Notes under the pieces: generated by a model
What the model was told of the DNA's origin: nothing
Databases searched by the model: none
The model's input: the letters and a program-made list of their open reading frames with translations, nothing else
Origin: an uncultured Bacilli bacterium
Lineage (GTDB): Bacteria > Bacillota_I > Bacilli_A > RFN20 > CAG-631
Reading direction: 5' to 3'
Assembly (NCBI GenBank): GCA_947627355.1
Contig: CANQVX010000006.1
Location: forward strand, 30,255-94,254
DNA: 64,000 bases
Translations under genes and position numbers: made by a program
Shown here: piece after piece, positions 18,275 to 25,699 of the stretch
How the letters are laid out: every line of letters starts with the position of its first letter
How positions within the stretch are numbered: position 1 is the stretch's first letter

Positions 18275-18931
18275 TTAAGCGGCTGCTGTAGCTTTTACTG
18301 TAACTTTAAAAGTTGCAGAGCCAAGATATGTTTGAAGATTTCCAAGACGTGTTTTTGCATTTTCAATGTTTTCACTTGTTTCTTCTAAATCATTGAAATA
18401 TTTCATTGGATTTTTGCCATCAAAAAGAGAACCCCAACCAAATGTCATTGTAACAGTAATTGTATCGCCTTCAACTAATTCTGTTGCAGCACCTTTAGAA
18501 ATTTCACTGCCAGTACCACCGGCCCATGTGTATGTAGGTTCTGTAACTAATCCACCAGAAACCGCTTGAGTCCAATTGCCTGTTTCAGAAGCAAATGTTA
18601 AAGTGATTTTATCCAAATTGTCTTTGTTTGTTACTTTAATTGTGAACTTAGCTTCCAAATCTTCAGCATAATTTCCGGTTTCTTCATCGCTGTTTGATAG
18701 CCAATCATAAGTAGTACTTTCTTTTTTCCAACCAAAACAAATGTTACCATCTATCATTTTGGCTTCAATACCAATAGTACTATCTGTAACGGTATCGGCC
18801 TTAATGTTTCCGTCAACTTCTTTTGATACTTCGTTTCCGCCAATAACCCATGCAGCAAAACCGGCACTTACAAGGGCTACACTTCCAAATAACATACCGA
18901 CTAGCATAATTAGTTTTTTAGATTTTTTCAT
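18275..18931 (-). CDS. TasA/camelysin-like secreted protein, first gene of the operon
   Basis: A 218-aa exported protein with n-region MKKSKK, a hydrophobic core and SAGFAAWVIGGNEVSKEVDG, a SipW-type signal peptide. The mature chain is acidic and beta-rich, with alternating hydrophobic strands (DKITLTFASETG, GDTITVTMTFGWGSLF). Both this and the next gene contain GWGS-F and a YF/YY-N/D segment, so they are paralogues that have diverged. A GGGAGGA ribosome site and a strong promoter lie upstream, so this should be the most abundant product of the operon, as expected for a structural subunit. Confidence 0.7.
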   Translation of the reverse strand: MKKSKKLIMLVGMLFGSVALVSAGFAAWVIGGNEVSKEVDGNIKADTVTDSTIGIEAKMIDGNICFGWKKESTTYDWLSNSDEETGNYAEDLEAKFTIKVTNKDNLDKITLTFASETGNWTQAVSGGLVTEPTYTWAGGTGSEISKGAATELVEGDTITVTMTFGWGSLFDGKNPMKYFNDLEETSENIENAKTRLGNLQTYLGSATFKVTVKATAAA

Positions 18932-18963
18932 AATCCGTATTCCTCCCTAATAAATATATATCA

Positions 18964-18991
18964 ATAATACCACAATTTTTATAAAAGTCAA
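18964..18991 (-). promoter_or_regulatory. Promoter of the SipW/TasA/AAA operon
   Basis: On the minus strand, TTGACT (18986-18991), a 16-base spacer and TATTAT (18964-18969), preceded by TGG as an extended -10. It lies 33 bases above the first start codon. No other strong promoter was seen within the nine tightly packed genes. Confidence 0.75.
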
Positions 18992-19120
18992 TACACAAAA
19001 AGTGCTTAAAAATAGGGCTTTTTAGGGTATTTCAGACACATGTCACAAAATTTGCACATCAAGCATTAATTTTTGCCGATAAAATGGGAAACGCATGATA
19101 AAAACTATCGATAAAAACAA

Positions 19121-19151
19121 AAAACCGTCAGGAAAAATATGAGACGGTTTT
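19121..19151 (-). terminator. Terminator of the LolA-like lipoprotein gene
   Basis: Stem AAAACCGTC / GACGGTTTT. On the minus strand the hairpin is followed by a T-rich run. It lies 16 bases beyond the stop at 19167. Confidence 0.8.
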
Positions 19152-19166
19152 GATATGATTTTGAAA

Positions 19167-20189
19167 CTATTTAGCAGCTACTACTTCCATACCTAGTGCA
19201 AGTTCAATAAGTTTAGCTACTGATAGCTTTTCACTATAGATATGATAACGCACTCCGTTGTATTCATAAATGAGTTGTTGATTACTTAAAATGCCCATTT
19301 GACCGGCAATTTCTACAAGTTCTCCACTTACTTCACTCACTACCATTTCTTCGTTACTAGTCAAAATATATTGCACAACAGTGAAGGCTTCTTCTCCTTC
19401 ATAGGTTAAAATGTGTTGAGTCATGCCACCAACTTGTATTACGCTTTGTTCTTTAAGTGTTGCTGATATGATAGCGTTAGTTGGATATAGTGGTAAATCA
19501 TTGATTGTTGATGTAGTAGTTGATGATAAATCAACACGTGCTTGAGTCATATTATCACTTACTTCAAAGTAGTTATCAGCAAACGAAGGATCAAATTCAA
19601 CTTTGATAAAGGTTACTTTTACAGCCACATCATTGTTTTTGTCATAGATATGAACCCAAACCGGTTTTAGTTGTTTGGTCATTTTCATTTCTTGTCTAGT
19701 CCAATTTGGTGAATTTTTATAATTAGGTGTTGATGTTATTAAATAACCATCTTCAGTCTTTGCTAGTTCGTGTTTATTATGTAAGACATCTAACATCGAT
19801 TGATATAGATATGGTTTAGCACCATTTAAAGGCCAATCACCTTTAAATTTATAAACTTGATTTAAAGCAGGTGTTAAAACAAATACACCATTACCATTAC
19901 GAATTATGATTTGTTCTTGATTGATACCTTTATCTAGTAGGCTAACTCTAAAATAATTAGAGGTTCCATCTTTTTTATAAGATACTTTTACTAGATAATC
20001 ACGGATATCATCGCCGTTATGAAACTCCATATTAGCTTCCATATGATAAGCTGTTAGATTCTTTTGAACATCATCTAGTTTAGAATCAATGCCATCTTTT
20101 TTACATGAAACTAATTTAAAAATACCAAATCCTACTAAAACAACAATTAAAACTAATAAAACAATTCTTTTTATCCACTTCTTTTTCAT
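19167..20189 (-). CDS. LolA/GerS-like lipoprotein
   Basis: A 340-aa lipoprotein: Lys/Arg n-region, hydrophobic helix and lipobox LVSC with Cys29. The mature part starts with a helix (DDVQKNLTAYHMEANMEF) and then repeated antiparallel strands, including NYFRVSLLDKGINQEQIIIRNGNGVFVLTPALNQVYKFKGDW (shown here as one continuous region only to mark its place), the pattern of the LolA-like/outer-membrane lipoprotein carrier fold. Gram-positive members include GerS-type and YdcC-type lipoproteins. No spore genes are visible here, so a general envelope role is more likely. A single-gene unit with its own terminator. Confidence 0.6.
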   Translation of the reverse strand: MKKKWIKRIVLLVLIVVLVGFGIFKLVSCKKDGIDSKLDDVQKNLTAYHMEANMEFHNGDDIRDYLVKVSYKKDGTSNYFRVSLLDKGINQEQIIIRNGNGVFVLTPALNQVYKFKGDWPLNGAKPYLYQSMLDVLHNKHELAKTEDGYLITSTPNYKNSPNWTRQEMKMTKQLKPVWVHIYDKNNDVAVKVTFIKVEFDPSFADNYFEVSDNMTQARVDLSSTTTSTINDLPLYPTNAIISATLKEQSVIQVGGMTQHILTYEGEEAFTVVQYILTSNEEMVVSEVSGELVEIAGQMGILSNQQLIYEYNGVRYHIYSEKLSVAKLIELALGMEVVAAK

Positions 20190-20313
20190 TTTCTTTCACC
20201 TCAAAATATTCTTTCAACACAAGTTATGAAATAGATTTCCAAGATATACCACTTTTGCATAAAAAATCTTAAACAGCAAACAATAACAAATGATAAAAGG
20301 AGGTAAAGTCATC

Positions 20314-20553
20314 GTGAATATTGTACAAAAAACAGCTTTAGCATTTACCATTATTGGTGCAATTAACTGGGGGCTTGTAGGTATCTTTAAGTTTGACTTA
20401 GTAGCCACTTTATTTGGTAATATGAGTGTCTTTACAAGAATTCTATATGTCTTGATTGCTTTAGCGGCCTTGATTAATATTGGCATTTTCTTTATCAATC
20501 TAAATAGACCTAGAGAAATAAAAGAAAATGTCTATGCTTCCCAAAGAAAATAG
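20314..20553 (+). CDS. DUF378 family small membrane protein
   Basis: A 79-aa protein with two TM segments (ALAFTIIGAINWGLVGIF and ILYVLIALAALINIGIFF), matching the DUF378 pattern with its INWGLVG motif. The start is the GTG at 20314, 9 bases after AAAGGAGGT at 20296-20304. An ATG at 20290 lies upstream of that ribosome site and is rejected. Function of the family is unknown. It is followed by a terminator. Confidence 0.8.
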   Translation: MNIVQKTALAFTIIGAINWGLVGIFKFDLVATLFGNMSVFTRILYVLIALAALINIGIFFINLNRPREIKENVYASQRK

Positions 20554-20571
20554 TTAAGTGTTACATAGATT

Positions 20572-20607
20572 AAGGACTATTCAATTTTATGAATGGTTCT
20601 TTTTTTT
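20572..20607 (+). terminator. Terminator after the DUF378 gene
   Basis: A 12-base stem AAGGACTATTCA / TGAATGGTTCTT (two G-T pairs) with a 6-base loop and eight Ts. Confidence 0.8.
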
Positions 20608-20613
20608 AGAAAA

Positions 20614-20622
20614 TGGTATAAT
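20614..20622 (+). promoter_or_regulatory. Extended -10 promoter for the flavin reductase gene
   Basis: TGGTATAAT begins a few bases after the preceding terminator and 26 bases before the start codon. No clear -35 is present. Confidence 0.55.
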
Positions 20623-20647
20623 CTTTACGAAGCAAGGTGAAGAATAA

Positions 20648-21229
20648 ATGGATAAAATAATTGTTTTAAATGGTTGTGTTAGAAAAGAAATGTCTAGGAC
20701 ATTATCGCTTGCCAAAGAAATCATTAAAAATTTTAAAAATGCCAATATTGAATGGATAGACATTCAAAAACTAGGATTTCAACCAGTTGACTATGAAACT
20801 TATATTTTAAGATCGGTTGGCAAATGTAATCCAAGTGTTATAAAACACGCTAAAAAGGTTCAAGCTGCTGATATCATAATTCTAGTTTCTCCAATCTGGG
20901 AAATGAGTGTGCCAGCCATGGTAAAAACATTTTTTGAAAACATTTCAATTCCTGAAATTACCTTTAGACCTGTTAAAGATACATGTAAAGGAAACTGTAA
21001 GGCTAGAAAAATGATTTTTATAACCACACGTGGTATGAATGTTAAACCATATTCAGAATTAGATGGTGCAGCGGGTGAATTGAAAGCTTTATGTTCATTA
21101 TGGGGAATCTATGAATTTGAAGAAGTGGCTTTAAATAATTGTGATTATATAACTCCAAAAGAATATGAAGAAGCTAAAGAAAAACTATTAAAACATTTAG
21201 AAAAAACTAATTGGTATCAAAAACAATAA
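20648..21229 (+). CDS. Flavodoxin-fold NAD(P)H-dependent FMN reductase / azoreductase-like
   Basis: A 193-aa flavodoxin-like protein. The N-terminal strand KIIVLNGCVRKEMSRTLSLAKEII carries the phosphate-binding loop (NGCVRKEMSRT region). The flavin-ring loop is seen at SPIWEMSVPAMVKTFFENI, typical of AzoR/NQO-like reductases. It should bind FMN and reduce quinones, azo compounds or similar acceptors with NAD(P)H. TCKGNCKARK contains two cysteines unusual for the family. An AAGGTGAAG ribosome site precedes the ATG. Confidence 0.75.
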   Translation: MDKIIVLNGCVRKEMSRTLSLAKEIIKNFKNANIEWIDIQKLGFQPVDYETYILRSVGKCNPSVIKHAKKVQAADIIILVSPIWEMSVPAMVKTFFENISIPEITFRPVKDTCKGNCKARKMIFITTRGMNVKPYSELDGAAGELKALCSLWGIYEFEEVALNNCDYITPKEYEEAKEKLLKHLEKTNWYQKQ

Positions 21230-21236
21230 AATATTC

Positions 21237-21335
21237 ATTCTATCGACAAATTTTAAATAAAATTATTGAATTTGCCGATAAAATTAATAGAAAATTGTTT
21301 TAAAACTTTAAATCAATGAATTTATCGATAGAATC
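21237..21335. repeat. Intergenic cluster of three TATCGAY-type motifs, outer pair inverted
   Basis: Copies are ATTCTATCGACAAATTTT (21237-21254), AATTTGCCGATAAAATT (21269-21285) and GAATTTATCGATAGAATC (21318-21335). The first and last face each other as an imperfect inverted repeat. The same motif recurs elsewhere in the window. The rest of the gap to 21466 is AT-rich with a TATAAT at 21412-21417. Confidence 0.6.
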
Positions 21336-21465
21336 ATATATTTTTAAGAAAAATCAAGCAAATTTTAAAATGGATTAGAACTAATTTTTTATTATATATA
21401 ACCATTGCAAATATAATAAAAAAATGCTATCCTTTAGGTGACGTTTCAAAGAAAAGAGGAGTAAT

Positions 21466-21996
21466 ATGAAAAAAATCAAAGCCAGTTTTAATTATCTTCT
21501 AGGTTTATTAATGTGCGTTGTTACATTCATTGGTTTATTTATTTCAACCTATGGTTATAACACAAACGAAGTTATTAACTATGATCCTACCAAAACCATT
21601 AATGATGCTAAGAAAATATTCCATTCTTTAGGTAATGGATTTACCGGTATTAAATTTAGTAATGGTGGTATGATCTTACAAAGTATTTTCCAAATCTTCT
21701 TTATTATTTTGCTTCTTGGTTTAATATTTGTTTGTGTCCTTGGTATTTTAAAGAAGTTTGATGTTGTAAAAGAAGATGCTTTGATTAAAGAAAGTTTACT
21801 TAAGTCTTTATTAAACTGGGGTTCTCTTCTATTAGTATTATTTGAAGTCGTTGTTTTAATTGGTTATGTTATTGCTTCTAAGTCTATGCATTTTACTTTA
21901 GGACTTGGCATTCCATTTAATTTAATTATCATGGTACTTTGTATCTTTGGAACAAGAATTCTTGAAGCTAAGTTAACAACAAAAGTTAATAAATAA
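21466..21996 (+). CDS. Four-TM membrane protein of unknown function
   Basis: A 176-aa protein with TM segments at about residues 8-30, 68-94, 113-136 and 144-163. Between TM1 and TM2 is an external loop of about 35 residues. The family is not recognised. An AAAGAGGAG ribosome site precedes the ATG. It is a single gene between a repeat-rich gap and a terminator. Confidence 0.65.
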   Translation: MKKIKASFNYLLGLLMCVVTFIGLFISTYGYNTNEVINYDPTKTINDAKKIFHSLGNGFTGIKFSNGGMILQSIFQIFFIILLLGLIFVCVLGILKKFDVVKEDALIKESLLKSLLNWGSLLLVLFEVVVLIGYVIASKSMHFTLGLGIPFNLIIMVLCIFGTRILEAKLTTKVNK

Positions 21997-22015
21997 AATA
22001 ATTTGATTTATATTT

Positions 22016-22043
22016 AAAAAAGCGAGGTTTTCCTCGTTTTTTT
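22016..22043 (+). terminator. Terminator after the four-TM gene
   Basis: CGAGG / CCTCG stem with a TTTT loop, A run before and T run after. Confidence 0.8.
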
Positions 22044-22050
22044 ATAAAAA

Positions 22051-22129
22051 AGGCCATCGCACATAGTTGATTCCTTAAGGCTGCTGCCTTCCGACTCTGA
22101 CCTGGTTCGAAACTACCTATCACGATGGT
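22051..22129 (-). ncRNA. ffs: Signal recognition particle RNA, small bacterial type (4.5S/scRNA-like)
   Basis: Read on the minus strand, the region holds ACCAGGTCAGAGTCGGAAGG then CAGCAGCC, the conserved SRP domain IV loop that binds Ffh. The ends pair as CCATCG / CGATGG (22123-22128 with 22054-22059), giving a hairpin of about 79 nt. A T tract follows the 3' end. A promoter lies directly upstream. This is the short form without an Alu domain. In Bacillus the SRP RNA gene lies between tadA and dnaX; here it is separated from them by about 35 kb. Confidence 0.93.
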
Positions 22130-22135
22130 AGTACT

Positions 22136-22164
22136 ATTATAGCCATTTAAACGATTTTTTACAA
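22136..22164 (-). promoter_or_regulatory. Promoter of the SRP RNA gene
   Basis: Minus strand TTGTAA (22159-22164), 17-base spacer, TATAAT (22136-22141). The -10 ends 6 bases before the predicted RNA 5' end. Confidence 0.75.
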
Positions 22165-22270
22165 CCCGAATAATTTCTTTTTTACTAAAGTAAAAAAAAC
22201 TATATTTTTTTATAAATTAATGTTACAATGTACTCGCAACGCAATTTTATATATAAAGGAGGAAGCCCTT

Positions 22271-24253
22271 ATGGGAAAATCGTATACACCTAGTACTATT
22301 AAGAATATGGTTTTACTAGGTCATCAAGGTGTTGGTAAAACATCATTAATTGAGTCTTTATTATTTGCTACTAAAAAGATTGCAAAAAAAGGACATATAA
22401 CTGAAGGTAGTACCGTTTCAGATTATACAAAAGAAGAAAAGAAAGCTGCTATTTCTATTTATTCTGCAGTTGTTCCTGTTGAATATCAAGATTACAAAGT
22501 AAATGTTTTAGATACTCCAGGTTTCTTTGATTATGTTGGCGAAGTAAAAGCTGCATTACATGTTGCAAATTGCGCTTTATTACTTGTTGATGCAACTAAA
22601 GGCTTGGAAGTTGGAACAAAGAAAGCATGGAAAGAAATTAAAAAATTAAATCTTCCTACCATGATTTTAGTAAACAAATGTGAAAAAGAAAACGCTAACT
22701 TCGATAGAGTTGTTGAACAACTAAATGAATTAATGGGAGCTAAAGTAGTTCCAGTAGTTTATCCTGATGGAATCGCTAGTTCATTTAAAGGTGTTGTTGA
22801 TGTTTTAAATAACAGTGCTGATAGCCGTTATGCTTCAGTATTAGATAAGATTTCAACATATTCAAACGATGATGCTCTTGTTGAAAAGATTCTTATGGAA
22901 GAAGAAGTTACACCTGAAGAAATTAGAAATGGTCTTAAAAAAGGTGTTAGTGAAGCAAATATTATTCCAGTTCTTGCATGTTCAGTACGCCAAGATCTAG
23001 GTATTGATGTTTTACTAGACTACATTGTTAATTATTTACCAAGCGCTGATTCAAAAGTTGAAAAAGATGTTAAGGTAGATGTAAATGCTCCATTCAGTGC
23101 TCAAGTATTTAAAACAATCGTTGACCCATTTGTTGGAAAGATTAGTTATGTTCTAGTTCATTCAGGAACATTAAAAAGAGATTTACCAATCTTTAACAGC
23201 ACTAAACAACTTAAAGATAAATTAGGTTTAGTATACACTCCATTTGGAAAAGACCAAATCGAAGCAACTGAAATTGTTGCTGGTGATATCGGTATTGTTA
23301 CTAAAGTTAATTCTTTAGATACTTGTGATACATTCTGTGATATGGCTAAAGAAGTTTGCTTTGATCCTATCGCTTTTCCTCAACCAATCGTATTTTATGG
23401 CGTTGCCGTAAATAATAAAAATGATGATGCTAAAGTTGGCGAAGGCTTAAAGAAAGCTGCCGCTGAAGACTTATCAATTTCAGTTGAAAGAAACCCTGAA
23501 ACTAAACAATTAGTTGTTGGTTGTCAAGGTCAAATGCATATGGATACTATTATGGATAAGATTAAAACAACTTATAATGTATCTTGCTTTACAGAAGATG
23601 CTAAAGTTCCATATCGTGAAACAATTAAAGGCTTTGCTGATGTTGAAGGACGTCATAAAAAACAATCTGGTGGTGCTGGTCAATTTGGTGTTGTAAGAAT
23701 TAAATTTGAACCATCTGAACAAGATTTTGAATTCGTTAATGATGTCTTTGGTGGAGCAGTTCCAACTAACTTCATTCCAGCTGTTGAAAAAGGTTTAATT
23801 GAAGCTTGTAAGACTGGTGTATTAACTGGTAATCCAGTAGTTGGTTTAAAAGCTACATTATATGATGGAAGTTATCACCCAGTTGATTCTAACGAATTAT
23901 CATTCAAGATTGCTGCTAACCTTGCATTCAAAGAAGGCTGCAAGAAAGCAAAACCAGTATTACTTGAACCAATCTTAAATGTAACTATTACTGTTCCTAG
24001 TGATTATGTTGGTGATGTTATGAGTAGCATTTCTAAATTCCGTGGTGCAGTAGGTGAAATGCAAAGTGTTGATGATGAACAAATCATCAATGCTACAATT
24101 CCACAAATTGAATTTTCTAAATGTGTTATTGAATTAAAGACTTTGACACAAGCTCAAGCATCATTTACTTCTAGCTTTGCTCGTTATGCAGAAGTGCCTT
24201 TAATGACTGCTGAAAAAATCATTGCTGCTTATAAAGCAAGTCAAGGCGAATAA
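22271..24253 (+). CDS. Elongation factor G-like translational GTPase (EF-G2 type)
   Basis: A protein of about 660 aa with EF-G domain order. G1 is GHQGVGKTSL near the start, G3 is DTPGFFDYVGE, G4 is NKCEKE, and the C-terminal EF-G domains IV and V follow (GRHKKQSGGAGQFGVV, PVDSNELSFKIAA). It is shorter than canonical EF-G (about 690) and has a diverged switch I, like the EF-G-like paralogues of Firmicutes with unclear function. The ATG at 22271 follows AAAGGAGGA. An upstream in-frame ATG at 22220 is rejected because a TACAAT -10 box (22224-22229) and the ribosome site lie after it. Confidence 0.85.
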   Translation: MGKSYTPSTIKNMVLLGHQGVGKTSLIESLLFATKKIAKKGHITEGSTVSDYTKEEKKAAISIYSAVVPVEYQDYKVNVLDTPGFFDYVGEVKAALHVANCALLLVDATKGLEVGTKKAWKEIKKLNLPTMILVNKCEKENANFDRVVEQLNELMGAKVVPVVYPDGIASSFKGVVDVLNNSADSRYASVLDKISTYSNDDALVEKILMEEEVTPEEIRNGLKKGVSEANIIPVLACSVRQDLGIDVLLDYIVNYLPSADSKVEKDVKVDVNAPFSAQVFKTIVDPFVGKISYVLVHSGTLKRDLPIFNSTKQLKDKLGLVYTPFGKDQIEATEIVAGDIGIVTKVNSLDTCDTFCDMAKEVCFDPIAFPQPIVFYGVAVNNKNDDAKVGEGLKKAAAEDLSISVERNPETKQLVVGCQGQMHMDTIMDKIKTTYNVSCFTEDAKVPYRETIKGFADVEGRHKKQSGGAGQFGVVRIKFEPSEQDFEFVNDVFGGAVPTNFIPAVEKGLIEACKTGVLTGNPVVGLKATLYDGSYHPVDSNELSFKIAANLAFKEGCKKAKPVLLEPILNVTITVPSDYVGDVMSSISKFRGAVGEMQSVDDEQIINATIPQIEFSKCVIELKTLTQAQASFTSSFARYAEVPLMTAEKIIAAYKASQGE

Positions 24254-24263
24254 GATATTAACT

Positions 24264-24288
24264 AAGCGTATCCTTGATACGCTTTTTT
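24264..24288 (+). terminator. Terminator after the EF-G-like gene
   Basis: Stem AAGCGTATC / GATACGCTT with a 3-base loop and six Ts. Confidence 0.85.
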
Positions 24289-24294
24289 AAAAAG

Positions 24295-24323
24295 TTTACT
24301 TTATTTTTGATTTTAATTATAAT
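24295..24323 (+). promoter_or_regulatory. Promoter of the ktrA-rex pair
   Basis: TTTACT (24295-24300), 17-base spacer, TATAAT (24318-24323). It lies between the terminator and the ribosome site AAAGGAG. Confidence 0.75.
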
Positions 24324-24351
24324 ATGAATACATGAAAAGGAGTTGTTATTT

Positions 24352-25020
24352 ATGGCATATAAAACGGATTTTGTAGTCATTGGTTTAGGTCGTTTTGGTA
24401 TGAGTGTTACCAATGCTTTGATAAAAGCAAAAAGAAGCGTTATGGTTCTTGATAAAGATCTTGAAAAAATAAACAAAGTTCGTGATAAAGTTGCTTTTGC
24501 TGCAGCATTAGATGCTACTGATGAAAGTGCTTTAAAAGAAGTAGGCATTAAAAATGCTGAACATGTAATTGTGGCAATTGGTTCAGACTTTGAAAATGGT
24601 TTACTTACAACAGTTACCTTACAACAAATGGGAGTTAAAAATATCACAGTTAAATCTAGTGGTGAAACTCAATCAAAAGTTTATCGTCATCTAGGTATTC
24701 AAGATATAGTTTTCCCTGAACTTGAATCAGGTAACAAAGTTGCTAAAAGATTAACTCATACTTCATTTAAAGATTTCATTGAACTAGGTGCTGATTTATC
24801 AGTTATTCGTATCGATGTTGCAAATGCAAAGATTGTAGGTCAACCTATATCAGCCACTGAATTTAGAGAAAAATTTGGTGCTAACATTATTGCTATAACT
24901 AGAGAAGAAAAGATTTTCATTCCAACTCCTAGTGAAGTATTACAACACGGCGATTCTTTATCGATTATTGTTAACAACCGTTATCTATCTTCGATTGAAA
25001 GTTATGTTGCTGGAGAATAG
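24352..25020 (+). CDS. ktrA: KtrA/TrkA-type potassium channel regulatory subunit
   Basis: A 222-aa cytosolic RCK protein. The N-terminal Rossmann domain has VIGLGRFGMSV (NAD/ATP-binding loop) and an acidic LDKD at the end of strand two. The C-terminal RCK_C domain (about residues 135-220) would bind a cyclic dinucleotide or similar ligand. It gates a KtrB/TrkH membrane subunit, which is not in this window. The ATG at 24352 is preferred over an in-frame TTG at 24343, since AAAGGAG ends at 24342. Three bases separate it from rex, so the two are cotranscribed. Confidence 0.88.
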   Translation: MAYKTDFVVIGLGRFGMSVTNALIKAKRSVMVLDKDLEKINKVRDKVAFAAALDATDESALKEVGIKNAEHVIVAIGSDFENGLLTTVTLQQMGVKNITVKSSGETQSKVYRHLGIQDIVFPELESGNKVAKRLTHTSFKDFIELGADLSVIRIDVANAKIVGQPISATEFREKFGANIIAITREEKIFIPTPSEVLQHGDSLSIIVNNRYLSSIESYVAGE

Positions 25021-25023
25021 TCT

Positions 25024-25665
25024 ATGAAAACTAGCCTGCCTAACGCAACTAGAACTCGACTTCCTCAATATTTAAGAATCGTAAAAGAATTTAAAGAACG
25101 TGGTAGTGACCATATTTGTTCTTATCAAATAGGTCGTCTATTAGATATCAGTGATGCCACCGTTAGAAAAGACTTAGCCTATCTTACCTCTTTAAATGGA
25201 AAATCAGCCTATGGTTATGATGTCAATAACCTAATTGATAACCTAGAAAAAGAAATAGGCTTTAATAAAAATGAAAAGATTATATTAGTTGGTATTGGTG
25301 TTATTGGTAGTACTATCTTGAGTTATAACTTCACACCTAATAGATATGGTAAGATTGTAGCGGCATTTGATGTTACTAATCAAGAAGCTAATTCTAAAAT
25401 AAATGGTGTTCCTGTTTATAGGTATGATGAACTAGCAAAGAAGATGCCAAGAGATACAAAAATAGCCATTCTTGCCGTAAGCAAAGAACAGCTAGAAACA
25501 ACTATCAATAAACTAGTATCGTTAAAAATAGAAATCATTATTAACTTTTCAACAGGTCTTCCTAGAAAAAGGAAAAACGTTGATATCTATAACATAGATT
25601 TATCAGAAATAATAGCTAGTGCTATTTATAACACTAGAACTAAGAAAATAAAAAAGTCGTCCTAA
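25024..25665 (+). CDS. rex: Redox-sensing transcriptional repressor Rex
   Basis: A 213-aa protein of the usual Rex length. The N-terminal winged helix (about 1-80) has SYQIGRLLDISDATVRKDLAYL. The Rossmann domain has VGIGVIGS near residue 92, AAFDV, and the C-terminal domain-swap helix. Rex binds NADH and derepresses fermentative genes when the NADH/NAD+ ratio rises. The pairing with ktrA places redox sensing next to potassium control. It has lost the GxGxxG second glycine pattern only slightly (GIGVIG), so cofactor binding should be retained. Confidence 0.92.
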   Translation: MKTSLPNATRTRLPQYLRIVKEFKERGSDHICSYQIGRLLDISDATVRKDLAYLTSLNGKSAYGYDVNNLIDNLEKEIGFNKNEKIILVGIGVIGSTILSYNFTPNRYGKIVAAFDVTNQEANSKINGVPVYRYDELAKKMPRDTKIAILAVSKEQLETTINKLVSLKIEIIINFSTGLPRKRKNVDIYNIDLSEIIASAIYNTRTKKIKKSS

Positions 25666-25682
25666 TCAGACGGCTTTTTTTA
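25651..25682. terminator. Bidirectional terminator between rex and the sugar operon
   Basis: Stem AAAAAGTCGTC / GACGGCTTTTT with a 7-base loop and flanking A and T runs. It serves convergent genes. Confidence 0.85.
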
Positions 25683-25699
25683 TCGGTTAAATCAATGGT

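Noticed and set aside
20214..20498. Minus-strand frame of 94 codons over the DUF378 gene
   Set aside because: The plus-strand gene has AAAGGAGGT and a recognised family; the antisense frame has neither.
24258..24647. Minus-strand frame of 129 codons over ktrA
   Set aside because: It is antisense to a well-recognised RCK protein and crosses its promoter and terminator.
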